Source: Hydrogenophaga sp. (GTDB lineage Bacteria > Pseudomonadota > Gammaproteobacteria > Burkholderiales > Burkholderiaceae_C). From it: 64,000 nucleotides of DNA. The translations under genes were made by a program, and so were the position numbers. This document shows positions 22,087 to 30,705 of the stretch, one piece after another. The notes under the pieces were generated by a model, which saw nothing but the letters and a program-made list of their open reading frames with translations, was not told where the DNA came from and ran no database searches. The stretch covers positions 1-64,000 of the forward strand of contig NZ_JAUCZG010000025.1 of NCBI RefSeq assembly GCF_030373225.1. The letters are read 5' to 3'. Position 1 is the first letter of the stretch, and each line of letters opens with the position of its first letter.

Positions 22087-22992
22087 TCAGCCCTGGTAGC
22101 TGCTGTCCAGGCGGTTCACCTGCCGCACCAGCGCATCGAACACGTCACGGCCTGCGCCGTGGTCGGGGCTGAACTGCAGCGCGTCGCGCGTGCATCTGGC
22201 CGCAATGCTCTCGGGCACGGGAATGGCGGCCTCGGCGCCACCCATGGAGAAGGTCGCCAGCTGGATCTCGCAGGCGCGCTGCAGCGTCCAGAGGATGGCA
22301 AAGGTCTGCGGCAGCGTCGTGCCCCAGGCCAGCAGGCCGTGGTTGCGCAGGATCACGGCCTGTTTGTCGCCGATGCTCCGAAGCAGGCGCGGCGCTTCCT
22401 CGGCGTGGATGGTGATGCCCTCGAACTCGTGATAGGCCAGCATGCCGTGCAGTTGCGCGGTGTAGAAATTGGTCTGCTGCAGGCCGTTCCTGAGGCAGGC
22501 GACAGCCACCCCGGCTGTGGTGTGGGTGTGCATCACACAATGCGCGTCGGGCAGGCCGTCGTGGATCGCGGCGTGCACCGTGAAACCGGCCGGGTTGACG
22601 CGGTGCGCCGACCCGCCGAGCACTTCGCCCTGGAGGTTGATCTTCACCAGGTTGCTCGCAGTCACTTCGCTGTAGTGCAGGCCAAACGGGTTGATCAAGA
22701 ACTGCTTTCCCGGGGCCCCCACGCTCCCCGCTACGCGTGGTTCGCTGCCCCCCGAGGGGGCTGCCACGCCTTGGGGCGGCCCGGCGGCGGGCTTTCCCGG
22801 GGCCCCCAAGCTCCCCGCCGCTTCTCCTGTCACGCTCGCAGGCAAGCGCAGCGTGATGTGGTTGTAAATCATCTCGGTCCAGCCCAGCATGGCGAAGACG
22901 CGGTAGCAGGCGGCCAGCTCCAGGCGGGCGGCCCATTCGTCGGGATGCATGCCCGGGGGCAGCACGGTGGTGGCTCGCAGCGTGGCGCTCAT
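22087..22992 (-). CDS. Class II aldolase/adducin family protein with repeat-derived insert
   Basis: Zinc-dependent class II aldolase-type protein of 301 aa. The metal ligands H155 and H157 lie in MHTHTTAGV, and another His (218) is in RNHGLLAWG. Residues about 60-96 are a Gly/Ala/Pro-rich insert. It is encoded by a copy of the GC-rich repeat and interrupts the normal RLP...FLINPFGLHYSEVT stretch without breaking the frame. Ten bases separate it from hpaI, so it is likely the last gene of the hpa transcription unit. Its substrate is unknown. The ATG at 22992 gives MSATLRATTVLPPGM. Confidence 0.88.
   Translation of the reverse strand: MSATLRATTVLPPGMHPDEWAARLELAACYRVFAMLGWTEMIYNHITLRLPASVTGEAAGSLGAPGKPAAGPPQGVAAPSGGSEPRVAGSVGAPGKQFLINPFGLHYSEVTASNLVKINLQGEVLGGSAHRVNPAGFTVHAAIHDGLPDAHCVMHTHTTAGVAVACLRNGLQQTNFYTAQLHGMLAYHEFEGITIHAEEAPRLLRSIGDKQAVILRNHGLLAWGTTLPQTFAILWTLQRACEIQLATFSMGGAEAAIPVPESIAARCTRDALQFSPDHGAGRDVFDALVRQVNRLDSSYQG
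22704..22817 (+). repeat. GC-rich dispersed repeat, copy 2, inside a coding region
   Basis: An 87-base unit (22704-22790) is followed by the first 27 bases of a second unit (22791-22817); the two 27-base heads, starting gctttcccggggccccca, differ at one base. The body contains ccttggggcggcccggcggc, as in the copy at 14193-14270. It lies within the class II aldolase on the antisense side and is translated in frame there. Confidence 0.82.
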
Positions 22993-23002
22993 GGCGTCTC
23001 CT

Positions 23003-23830
23003 TCAATAGGTGTTGGGGCCGGTGGCGACCGGTCCCTTGAATTGCGCAAGCAGTTGCGAAGCGCTGGAGGCCAGCAGCAGGGTGTCGGCGCCGACCGCCA
23101 CGAACACCGCGCCGGCGGCCAGCCATTGCCGGGCACCGGCTTCGGTGGTCGCCAGGATGCCGGGCGCCTTGCCGGCGGCGCGGATGCGCCGCACGCCCTC
23201 GGCGATCACGGCCTGCACGTCCGGGTGGGCCGGGTTGCCCGGGTGGCCCATGGAGGCGCTGAGGTCGGACGGGCCGATGAAGACACCGTCCACCCCCGGT
23301 GTGGCGGCAATCGCATCGAGGTTCTTCATGGCCTCTACCGTTTCCACCTGCACCAGCACACAGACCTGGTCGTTCGCCTCGTGCACGTAGCGCGCATGCG
23401 CCTGCCAGCGCGAGGCGCGGGCCAGCGCGCTGCCCATGCCGCGGATGCCGGCCGGCGCATACCGCGTGGCCTTGACCACCCCTTCGGCCTGCGCGGCGGT
23501 GTCGATCATGGGCACCAGCAAAGTCTGTGCGCCGATGTCCAGGTACTGCTTGATCAGGGCCACACCCACCTCGCCCGTGCCCACCGGCACCCGCACGATG
23601 GGGTGGGACCGCGCATCGCCAAACGCGTGCTGCGCGCTGGCCACGGCCTGCAGCTGCGCCAGGGTGTTGCGCACATCGTTGGGCGCGTGTTCGCCGTCGA
23701 TCAGCAGCCAGTCATAGCCGATGCCGGCCAGCAGCTCGGTGCTGTAGGCGCTGGCGAGCGCGGCCCACAAGCCGATCTGCGGTGTGCCGGCGGCCAGCGC
23801 CTGCTTGAAGGTGTTGATGGGGGTGTGCAT
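23003..23830 (-). CDS. hpaI: 4-hydroxy-2-oxoheptane-1,7-dioate aldolase
   Basis: Class II HpcH/HpaI aldolase of 275 aa that splits 4-hydroxy-2-oxoheptanedioate into pyruvate and succinate semialdehyde, the last step of homoprotocatechuate degradation. Key residues match the characterised HpaI: D45 and H48 in IDGEH, R80, E163 in VQVETVEAM and D189 in [13 protein letters not shown] (metal ligands E and D). The ATG at 23830 is chosen; the longer open frame belongs to no family. It is 13 bases downstream of hpaH. Confidence 0.94.
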   Translation of the reverse strand: MHTPINTFKQALAAGTPQIGLWAALASAYSTELLAGIGYDWLLIDGEHAPNDVRNTLAQLQAVASAQHAFGDARSHPIVRVPVGTGEVGVALIKQYLDIGAQTLLVPMIDTAAQAEGVVKATRYAPAGIRGMGSALARASRWQAHARYVHEANDQVCVLVQVETVEAMKNLDAIAATPGVDGVFIGPSDLSASMGHPGNPAHPDVQAVIAEGVRRIRAAGKAPGILATTEAGARQWLAAGAVFVAVGADTLLLASSASQLLAQFKGPVATGPNTY

Positions 23831-23843
23831 GGGGGATGGGTCC

Positions 23844-24671
23844 TCAGACGAACTTGAATCGAAGGCAACCGAGCGGACCGTAGTCGGCCTCGAACAGGTC
23901 ACCGGCCCTGGCCGCCACCGGCCGCGTGAACGAGCCGGCCAGCACGATCTGGCCCGCGCGCAGCGATTCGCCCCAGGGGGCGAGCTTGTGCGCCAGCCAG
24001 GCGATGCCGATGGCGGGATGGCCCTGCACGCCGGCCGCCAGACCGGTTTCCTCCACCACGCCGTTCTGCCGGAGCACGGCGCCACACCAGGGCAGGTCGG
24101 TGGTGATCGGGTCGGCCCGGTAGCGAGCGTCACCCGCACCGAGCACGATGCCGGCGTTGGCGGCGTTGTCGCTGATGGTGTCGAACACCTTGCGCATGGC
24201 GCGGGTGTGGCGGTCGAACTGCTCGATGCGCGCATCGATGATCTCGATGGCGGGGGTCACGAAGTCGGTGGCGGCCAGCACCTCGGCCACCGTCACGTTC
24301 GTGCCCTTGAGCGGGGCCTTGAGCACGAAGGCCAGCTCCACTTCCACGCGCGGCGCGATGAAGCGGCCGGCAGGAATCTCCAGCACCTGGCCGGCCGTCG
24401 CGGTGAACAGCATGCTCTGCAGCAGGGTGCCGAAGTCGGGTTCGTCGATCTGGCTGGCCATCTGCATGGCACGGCTGGTCAGGCCGATCTTGTGACCGAT
24501 GACCTGGTTGCCGCCCGCCACCTGCAGCGCGACCCAGGCGCGCCCGATGCGATAACCGTCCTCGATGGTCATGTCGGGGAAGCGCCTGGAGAAATGCTCC
24601 AGCGGCACGCGGGTCTTCTCTGAGCGCTCGAGCTCGGCGGCGAGTTGCTGGATGAGGGTGTCGTCAAACAT
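23844..24671 (-). CDS. hpaH: 2-oxo-hept-3-ene-1,7-dioate hydratase
   Basis: Metal-dependent hydratase of 275 aa in the FAH/MhpD superfamily. It adds water to 2-oxohept-3-ene-1,7-dioate to give the HpaI substrate. GHKIGLTS at 59-66 and E110 and E112 in [10 protein letters not shown] mark the active site. The ATG at 24671 gives [19 protein letters not shown] 27-base conserved repeat lies in the short gap upstream, between this gene and hpaF. Confidence 0.94.
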   Translation of the reverse strand: MFDDTLIQQLAAELERSEKTRVPLEHFSRRFPDMTIEDGYRIGRAWVALQVAGGNQVIGHKIGLTSRAMQMASQIDEPDFGTLLQSMLFTATAGQVLEIPAGRFIAPRVEVELAFVLKAPLKGTNVTVAEVLAATDFVTPAIEIIDARIEQFDRHTRAMRKVFDTISDNAANAGIVLGAGDARYRADPITTDLPWCGAVLRQNGVVEETGLAAGVQGHPAIGIAWLAHKLAPWGESLRAGQIVLAGSFTRPVAARAGDLFEADYGPLGCLRFKFV

Positions 24672-24683
24672 GGGGGTGTGCGA

Positions 24684-24710
24684 GGGCTTCGACAGGCTCA
24701 GCCCGAACGG
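24684..24710. repeat. Conserved short intergenic repeat
   Basis: Contains ggcttcgacaggctcagccc followed by gaacgg. I recognise this as a short repeat found between genes in many proteobacterial genomes. It sits in the 64-base gap between hpaF and hpaH. Only one copy is present in the window. Confidence 0.6.
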
Positions 24711-24735
24711 AGTGGGTGGGAGGGGGCGAAGGACT

Positions 24736-25182
24736 TCATGTCCGGTTGAACAACGGATGGATGGAGCTGTTCTTGGCGTCGAACACCTCGTGCCCCTCGT
24801 CCACCTGCACGGTGATGCCGATCGGGCGCGCGGCGAGCTGGGCGGCGAAGTGGGTTTTGACGCAGGCCTGCAGTGCATCGCCCACGCGCTGGTGCGTGAG
24901 CGCGCTGCGGCCCTTGGCCATGCGCAGGTTCATGTAGACGAAGGCGTAGTCGCTGCCCAGGCCGGCGGCCTCACCGGCCGCGCCACCGTCGGCCACGGCG
25001 CTGTGCGCGGCCGGGTAGGCGAGCACGCGGGTGCCGCCGGTGGGAAAGACCTGCTGGTCCGATTCATCGCGCACCGCGAGCATGGCGTCGCACAGCACCC
25101 GGCACAGCCGCTTCATGTCCAGGCCTCCCTGCGCTTCAGGTCGGTCGAGGTTGGGGGTGTAGAGGATGACGAGGTGCGGCAT
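24736..25182 (-). CDS. hpaF: 5-carboxymethyl-2-hydroxymuconate delta-isomerase
   Basis: Small isomerase of 148 aa in the tautomerase superfamily. It converts 5-carboxymethyl-2-hydroxymuconate to 5-oxopent-3-ene-1,2,5-tricarboxylate. Pro2, exposed after Met removal (M-PHLVILYTPNL), is the expected catalytic base. The protein is longer than the E. coli enzyme (about 125 aa), with an Ala/Gly-rich stretch near residues 55-75. It starts 4 bases after the hpaD stop. Confidence 0.9.
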   Translation of the reverse strand: MPHLVILYTPNLDRPEAQGGLDMKRLCRVLCDAMLAVRDESDQQVFPTGGTRVLAYPAAHSAVADGGAAGEAAGLGSDYAFVYMNLRMAKGRSALTHQRVGDALQACVKTHFAAQLAARPIGITVQVDEGHEVFDAKNSSIHPLFNRT

Positions 25183-25186
25183 GGGT

Positions 25187-26110
25187 TCAGAGCCTGGAGA
25201 CGGCCTGGTAGCCCCGGGCGGCGGAGGCCTGGGCGGCGGGAATGGCCTTGCCCGTCTGTGGCGTGACAGGGAAGACGGCGTTGATCTGGCCGGTGCCGGA
25301 GGCGCCGAAGTAGGGCGTGATGACCTCGGCCTGGCCGTTGTAGTCGCTCCAGCCCAGCGCGCCCAGCATCATGGCGGTGTCGTGCATGAAACCTTCGCCG
25401 TGCCCCTTGGCGGCGTACTCGGGCAGCATCTCGCAAAAGGCCTTCCAGTCGCCTTGCTCCCACATCTGCACCACGCTGCGGTCGAGCGTTTCCAGAAACG
25501 GGCTCCAGATCCTGAAGGCGAAGTCGGGGGCGAGACCGTTCTGCGCAAAACGGTGGCTCAGGCTGCCGCTGGCCAAAAAGGCCACGGTGCCGTCGTAGTG
25601 GTCTTCCACGGCGCGGCGCATGGCCCAGCCCAGGCGGGCGCTGTCGTTGAGGTAGTGGGCCTGGCACAGGGCGGACACCGAGATGGCCTTGAAGTGCCGG
25701 TCGGCGTTCATGTAGCGCATGGGCACCAGCGTGCCGTACTCGGGGCCGAGGGTGGTGGCGTGGTGGGCCAGGGTTTCCACGCCGTGCTCGTTGCAGACCC
25801 TGGCCAGGATCTGGCCGAGACCGGTGTTGCCCGGTATCTCGAACGGCATGTTGCTGATGAAGTGCGGCAGTTCGTTGCTGGTGTAGCGGCCTTCAAAGTG
25901 GGGCGCGCAGTTGAGGTGGTAGTTGGCGTTGACGAGCCAGTGGGTGTCGAAGACGACGATGGTGTCCACACCGAGTTCGCGGCAGCGGCGGCTGATCTCC
26001 TTGTGGCCGTCGATGGCGTCCTGTCTGGTTCCCTTGCGCGGCCCGTCGAGTTCGCTCAGGTACATCGAAGGAACGTGGGTGACCTTCGCCACGAGTGCTA
26101 GCTTTCCCAT
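25187..26110 (-). CDS. hpaD: Homoprotocatechuate (3,4-dihydroxyphenylacetate) 2,3-dioxygenase
   Basis: LigB-type class III extradiol dioxygenase of 307 aa. It opens the ring of homoprotocatechuate using Fe(II). The likely iron ligands are H12 (KVTHVPSM) and H57 (FDTHWL), with a C-terminal Glu as third. AGGAGA precedes the ATG at 26110. It lies 80 bases downstream of hpaE and 4 bases upstream of hpaF on the same strand. Confidence 0.93.
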   Translation of the reverse strand: MGKLALVAKVTHVPSMYLSELDGPRKGTRQDAIDGHKEISRRCRELGVDTIVVFDTHWLVNANYHLNCAPHFEGRYTSNELPHFISNMPFEIPGNTGLGQILARVCNEHGVETLAHHATTLGPEYGTLVPMRYMNADRHFKAISVSALCQAHYLNDSARLGWAMRRAVEDHYDGTVAFLASGSLSHRFAQNGLAPDFAFRIWSPFLETLDRSVVQMWEQGDWKAFCEMLPEYAAKGHGEGFMHDTAMMLGALGWSDYNGQAEVITPYFGASGTGQINAVFPVTPQTGKAIPAAQASAARGYQAVSRL

Positions 26111-26190
26111 GTCTTGTCTCCTGGTGGTCTGCCATGGCGCCGGGTCCGTTCGATTCCGCCAACCCGGTGGAGAGAGCCGCAGGCGGTCAC

Positions 26191-27660
26191 TCAGACACCC
26201 CAATGCGGAATGTGGTGTGACCCGAGAGAAACGGCCACGTTCTTGGGCTCCAGAAACACCTCGTAGCTCCAGGTTCCACCCTCGCGCCCGGTGCCGCTGG
26301 CCTTGGTGCCGCCAAACGGCTGGCGCAGGTCCCGCACGTTCTGGGAATTCACGAAACACATGCCGGCCTCCACCGCAGCCGCCACCCGGTGCGCCCGGCC
26401 CAGGTTTTCGGTCCACACGTAGCTGGACAGACCGTACTGGATGTCGTTGGCCAGCTCGATCGCGTGTGCTTCGTCGCGAAACGGAATGAGGCAGGCGACC
26501 GGGCCGAAGATTTCCTCTTGCGCAATGCGCATGCGGTTGTCCACATCGGCGAACACGGTGGGCCAGACAAAGTTGCCCTTGGCCACACGCGATGGCAAGG
26601 CCGCCGCATACGACGGCCGGTCCAGACCGCCGCACAACAGCGTGGCGCCCTCTTTCGGCCCGAGCTCGATGTAGCTGCGCACCTTTGCCAGGTGTGCCTG
26701 GCTGATCATCGGTCCGACGATGGTGTTTTCATCGAGCGGGTCGCCCACGGTGATGCGGCGGGCGCGTTCGGCGAACTTCTGTGCGAAATCGGCGTAGATG
26801 CCTTGCTGCACCAGGATGCGGCTGCCTGCCGTGCAGCGTTCGCCGTTGTTGCTGAAGATCATGAAGACCGCGGCGTCGAGCGCTCGGTCGAGGTCGGCGT
26901 CTTCAAAGATCACGAACGGGCTCTTGCCACCGAGCTCCATGCTGAACTTCTTCAGCCCCGCGCTCTGCACGATGCGGTTGCCGGTGGCGGTGGAGCCGGT
27001 GAAGGAAATGGCACGCACATCGGGATGGGCACACAGCGGCTCACCGGATTCCTTGCCCATGCCGTGCACCACGTTGAGCACGCCGGGCGGAATGCCGGCC
27101 TCCAGCGCCAGTTCGCCCAGGCGCGCGGCCGTGAGCGGCGAGAGCTCGCTCATCTTGAGCACCGCGGTGTTGCCGAAGGCCAGACACGGCGCGACCTTCC
27201 AGGTGGCGGTCATGAAGGGCACGTTCCAGGGGCTGATGAGCGCACACACGCCCACCGGGTGAAACAGCGTGTAGTTCAGGTGCGTGGGCGTGGGGTAGGT
27301 GTGGCCATCGACGCGGGTGCACATCTCGGCGAAGTAATGGAAGTTGTCGGCCGCGCGCGGGATCAGCTGTTTGCCGGTCTGCGAGATCACCTGGCCGCTG
27401 TCGTTGGTCTCGGTCTGTGCGATCTGTGGCACGTTGGCCGCGATGAGTTCGCCGAGCCGGCGCATGAGTCTGGCGCGCTCGGTGGCTGGCCGGCCGGCCC
27501 AGCCGGGGAAGGCGTCCTTGGCCGCCTGCACCGCCGCGTTGACCTCGCCTGCGCCACCGGCGCAGACCTCGGCCAGCACCTCCTGCGTGGCAGGGTTGAT
27601 CGTCTCGAAGGTGCTGGCGCTGGCCACGGCATGGCCGTTGATGAGGTGCTGGATCGTCAT
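26191..27660 (-). CDS. hpaE: 5-carboxymethyl-2-hydroxymuconate semialdehyde dehydrogenase
   Basis: NAD-dependent aldehyde dehydrogenase of 489 aa that oxidises the ring-cleavage product of HpaD. The catalytic residues are N146 (PWN), E242 (MELGGKSP) and the nucleophile C276 (NNGERC); the FTGST loop is at 220-224. The start codon overlaps the hpaG2 stop as ATGA, indicating translational coupling. The longer open frame upstream is hpaG2 read in the wrong phase. Confidence 0.95.
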   Translation of the reverse strand: MTIQHLINGHAVASASTFETINPATQEVLAEVCAGGAGEVNAAVQAAKDAFPGWAGRPATERARLMRRLGELIAANVPQIAQTETNDSGQVISQTGKQLIPRAADNFHYFAEMCTRVDGHTYPTPTHLNYTLFHPVGVCALISPWNVPFMTATWKVAPCLAFGNTAVLKMSELSPLTAARLGELALEAGIPPGVLNVVHGMGKESGEPLCAHPDVRAISFTGSTATGNRIVQSAGLKKFSMELGGKSPFVIFEDADLDRALDAAVFMIFSNNGERCTAGSRILVQQGIYADFAQKFAERARRITVGDPLDENTIVGPMISQAHLAKVRSYIELGPKEGATLLCGGLDRPSYAAALPSRVAKGNFVWPTVFADVDNRMRIAQEEIFGPVACLIPFRDEAHAIELANDIQYGLSSYVWTENLGRAHRVAAAVEAGMCFVNSQNVRDLRQPFGGTKASGTGREGGTWSYEVFLEPKNVAVSLGSHHIPHWGV

Positions 27661-28451
27661 GCGGATTCGGTCGGTGAGGTGATGGTGTTGACCAGGTCGC
27701 CGACGCCTTCGATCGACGTGACCACCACATCGCCGGGCTGGCAGTCGACCACGCCGTCGGGCGTGCCGGTGAGGATCAGGTCGCCGGGTTGCAGCGTCAT
27801 GAAGGCGCTGAAATACGCGATCAGCGTGGGCACGTCGAAGATCATGTCGCGCGTGTTGCCCTGCTGCGTGACCCGTCCATTGACGGTGGTCTGCAGCGCG
27901 AGATTCATCGGCCCTCCGTGGCGCTCGTGCACGTCGGCGGCGTCGACCAGCCAGGGGCCGATGGGTGTGCAGGTGTCGCGGTTTTTCACGCGCAGGTTCG
28001 GGCGGTACCAGTTTTCCAGGACGTCGCGGATCGCGTAGTCGTTGGCCACGGTGTAGCCGGCGACGAAGTCCAGGGCATCGGCTTTCTGCACGCGCCGCGC
28101 GGTGCGCCCGATCACCACGGCGAGTTCGCATTCGTAGTGCATGTTCTGCACGCCCACCGGGCGCAGCGTGACGCCGCGGTGCCCGGTGAGGCCGGCTTCA
28201 CCCTTGAGAAAGGCCAGCGGCTCGTCGGGCGCCTTGAAGGCGAGTTCTTTTGCGTGGTCGGCGTAGTTCAGGCCGAGCGCGAGAATGGTGCGGGGGCGTG
28301 AGGGCGGGTTGGGCGGCAGCGGCGGCAACCACACCACCTCGTCGAAGCCCACGCGCCGGCCTCGCAGCGCGGGGGTGAGCAGCGCCAGCTGGCCCTCAAG
28401 CTCCACCGCGTCGTGAACGGCGCCGGCCCAGGCGATGCGGGCGTGTTTCAT
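27657..28451 (-). CDS. hpaG2: 2-hydroxyhepta-2,4-diene-1,7-dioate isomerase/decarboxylase subunit
   Basis: Fumarylacetoacetate-hydrolase-family protein of 264 aa corresponding to one half of the bifunctional E. coli HpaG. The metal site is intact: NYADHAKE at 62-69, E107 and E109 in HYECEL, and D138. It decarboxylates and isomerises the pathway intermediate. Both ends overlap their neighbours by ATGA (hpaG1 upstream, hpaE downstream). Confidence 0.92.
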   Translation of the reverse strand: MKHARIAWAGAVHDAVELEGQLALLTPALRGRRVGFDEVVWLPPLPPNPPSRPRTILALGLNYADHAKELAFKAPDEPLAFLKGEAGLTGHRGVTLRPVGVQNMHYECELAVVIGRTARRVQKADALDFVAGYTVANDYAIRDVLENWYRPNLRVKNRDTCTPIGPWLVDAADVHERHGGPMNLALQTTVNGRVTQQGNTRDMIFDVPTLIAYFSAFMTLQPGDLILTGTPDGVVDCQPGDVVVTSIEGVGDLVNTITSPTESA

Positions 28452-29095
28452 GCCGTCTCCTCGCTCGCAAAGCGGTGCACCACCGGCTTGAAGCCGGTGG
28501 CGCCGATCTCCACCGTGTCGCCCGCATGGACCAGCGGGCGCGAGCCGTCCGCCAGGCAGTCGCTGCCCAGCATCAGCACGTCACCGGGGCGCAACGTCAT
28601 GAACTCGCCCACATCGGCGAGCAAGGTGGCGGCATCACGCACCAGCTCGGCCAGCACGGTGGTCTGGCGGTGCACACCATGGATGCGAAGCTCCAGTTGC
28701 AGGGCCGACAGACCGGCCAGTCCACCCAGGCGCTGCAGCGGCACACACTCGGGGCCGACGCCCAGGAAACCATCCAGGCACTGGAACTTCACTGGCGGGC
28801 GGTAATAGCTGTCGTGCACGATCGCCACCTCGCAGAACAGCACCGCACCGGCCACCCCCGCAGCACCCATGACCAGGCCGAGCGAGGCGGACACGGCGAC
28901 CGGTTGACCCGCGGGCAGCACGATGGTGTGGCCCGCGGGCGTGAAGGTGTTGGCCGTCTTGACGTACAGCACCGGCGCCTTCGGCGGCGCCAGGTAGGGC
29001 GGCTGGCTCATGCGCGGCGCCCACAGCGCGAACTCGCGCTGGAAGTTCAGCAGCGTGCCGTAAACCGTGCCCTCGGGCATCCAGTGGGTGTTCAT
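28448..29095 (-). CDS. hpaG1: HpaG1-type FAH-family subunit
   Basis: FAH-family protein of 215 aa equivalent to the other half of E. coli HpaG, here as a separate gene. The segment aligned with HYECEL of HpaG2 reads LFCEVA (86-91), so the first metal-ligand Glu appears to be Phe87 while E89 is kept. This subunit may depend on HpaG2 or have a changed active site; I infer this from one by-eye alignment. It overlaps hpaR by TGATG upstream and hpaG2 by ATGA downstream. Confidence 0.87.
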   Translation of the reverse strand: MNTHWMPEGTVYGTLLNFQREFALWAPRMSQPPYLAPPKAPVLYVKTANTFTPAGHTIVLPAGQPVAVSASLGLVMGAAGVAGAVLFCEVAIVHDSYYRPPVKFQCLDGFLGVGPECVPLQRLGGLAGLSALQLELRIHGVHRQTTVLAELVRDAATLLADVGEFMTLRPGDVLMLGSDCLADGSRPLVHAGDTVEIGATGFKPVVHRFASEETA

Positions 29096-29574
29096 CAGGC
29101 GTCCTCTTCCACGGCCTCGGCTTCGGCCGGCTGCTCCAGCGCAATCACTTCATCGAGCAGGGCGTAGAGCTGTGCCAGCCGCTCCTTGCCCAGGCGCTCC
29201 TCCATCCACGCGTAATGCGACTCGATGGTGCTGGAGAGTCGCTTGACCAGCTTGAGCCCGGCGGGCGTGGCGCGCACCACGGTTCGGCGCGCGTCCTGCG
29301 GGCAGCGGCCGCGCGCGATCAGCCCGTCACGCTCCATGCGGGTGAGCACGCCGGTGAGGCTGGGGCCGAGCAAAAAGGCTTCGCGCGCCACGCGGCCAGT
29401 CTCCACACCACCAGGCAGGCGGGCATGTTCACCGAGCACGCGCAGCACGCGCCACTGCTGGTCGCTCAGACCGTGTTCGCGCAGGCTGGGCCGCGTGTGC
29501 AGCATCACGGCCTCGCGCGCTTCGAGCAGCAGACGCGGCAGGTTGCGGTGGATGAAGGGGGTGGCGTCGGTCAT
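29095..29574 (-). CDS. hpaR: MarR-family repressor of homoprotocatechuate degradation
   Basis: Winged-helix regulator of 159 aa in the HpaR group. It starts MTDATPFIHRNLPRLLLEAREAVM, and the DNA-binding region spans about 35-105 (LSDQQWRVLRVLGEH ... LGPSLTGVLTRMERDGLI). The C-terminal tail is acidic. As first gene of the hpa unit, coupled to hpaG1, it probably represses its own operon until an aromatic inducer binds. A perfect palindrome sits 5 bases upstream of its start codon. Confidence 0.93.
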   Translation of the reverse strand: MTDATPFIHRNLPRLLLEAREAVMLHTRPSLREHGLSDQQWRVLRVLGEHARLPGGVETGRVAREAFLLGPSLTGVLTRMERDGLIARGRCPQDARRTVVRATPAGLKLVKRLSSTIESHYAWMEERLGKERLAQLYALLDEVIALEQPAEAEAVEEDA

Positions 29575-29578
29575 TTAG

Positions 29579-29590
29579 TTAACATGTTAA
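29579..29590. promoter_or_regulatory. Candidate HpaR operator (perfect 12-bp palindrome)
   Basis: TTAACATGTTAA is a perfect palindrome in an AT-rich patch between the divergent hpaR and nitronate monooxygenase genes, where the surroundings are over 60% GC. Position and symmetry fit a MarR-type operator. I cannot place the promoters on either side with confidence. Confidence 0.6.
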
Positions 29591-29652
29591 ATGATTGCCC
29601 TGTTACACGTTTGAGGGTTTACCCGGCCGTGGCGCGCGCGGAGAATGCGCGC

Positions 29653-30705
29653 ATGAACGCACTCACTTCGTTGCTCGGCACCGACCACCCGCTCATACAG
29701 GCACCCATGGCCGGCGTGCAGGGGGCCGCTCTCGCAGCGGCGGTGAGCAACGCGGGCGCGCTGGGTTCACTGCCCTGCGCGATGCTCGCGGAAGATGCGC
29801 TGGAGCGCGAACTCGGTGCGCTCACCGCCGGCACCCAGCGCCCGTTCAACGTCAACTTTTTCTGCCACAACCCGCCGGTGCCCGACGACGCGCGCGAAGC
29901 CGCCTGGCGTGCCTGGCTCGCCACCTACTACCGCGAAGCCGGGCTGGACATCGACGCCGTGCCCGAGGGCCCCGGCCGCGTGCCGTTCAACAGCGGGTCG
30001 GCCGACCTGCTCGAACGCTTCAAACCCCGGGTCGTGAGCTTTCATTTCGGCCTGCCCGACCTCGACCTGCTGGACCGCGTGAAGGGCTGGGGCAGCGTGG
30101 TGCTGTCTTCGGCCACCACGGTCGAAGAGGCGCGCTGGCTCGAAGCCTTCGGCGCCGACGCCATCATTGCCCAGGGGGCGGAAGCCGGTGGCCACCGCGG
30201 CATGTTCCTCACCGACGACCTCACCACGCAGGTGGGCAGCTTTGCGCTGCTGCCGCAGATCGTGGCGGCGGTGAACGTGCCGGTGATCGCCGCCGGTGGC
30301 ATTGCCGACGCGGCGGGTGTGGCCGCGGCCATGGCGCTGGGCGCATCGGGCGTTCAGGTGGGCACGGCCTTCCTGTGCAGCCTTGAGGCCACCACCAGCG
30401 CCCTGCACCGCGCCGCTTTGCAGAGCGAAGCGGCACACCACACGGCGCTGACCCACCTGTTCACCGGCCGCCCGGCACGCGGCATCGTCAACCGCGTGAT
30501 GCGCGAACTCGGCCCGATGAACCCGGTGGCACCCGCCTTCCCGCTGGCCGGCGCGGCCATGGCGCCGCTGCGTGCGCATTGGGAGGCCAAGGGCAGTGGC
30601 GACTTTTCGCCGCTGTGGTCGGGGCAGAACGTCAGTGGTTGTCGCGAGGCGCCGGCAGCAGAGATCGTGCGCTCGCTGGCCGAAGGCTTCAGCGCTCGCG
30701 CCTGA
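29653..30705 (+). CDS. Nitronate monooxygenase-type flavoprotein
   Basis: FMN-dependent TIM-barrel enzyme of 350 aa of the NMO/2-nitropropane dioxygenase family, which oxidises alkyl nitronates. Conserved pieces include IQAPMAG at the start, NVNFFCH, AQGAEAGGHRG with the likely catalytic His181, and PVIAAGGIADAAGV. The start is the ATG at 29653; the longer frame overlaps hpaR antisense. It is divergent from hpaR. Its 3' end overlaps that of the convergent J-domain gene by 17 bases. Confidence 0.93.
   Translation: MNALTSLLGTDHPLIQAPMAGVQGAALAAAVSNAGALGSLPCAMLAEDALERELGALTAGTQRPFNVNFFCHNPPVPDDAREAAWRAWLATYYREAGLDIDAVPEGPGRVPFNSGSADLLERFKPRVVSFHFGLPDLDLLDRVKGWGSVVLSSATTVEEARWLEAFGADAIIAQGAEAGGHRGMFLTDDLTTQVGSFALLPQIVAAVNVPVIAAGGIADAAGVAAAMALGASGVQVGTAFLCSLEATTSALHRAALQSEAAHHTALTHLFTGRPARGIVNRVMRELGPMNPVAPAFPLAGAAMAPLRAHWEAKGSGDFSPLWSGQNVSGCREAPAAEIVRSLAEGFSARA

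Noticed and set aside
22704..22817. Transposon with 27-base direct repeats in the class II aldolase
   Set aside because: There is no transposase or terminal inverted repeats. The direct repeats are the heads of two successive repeat units, and the reading frame is intact, so the gene is not called a pseudogene.
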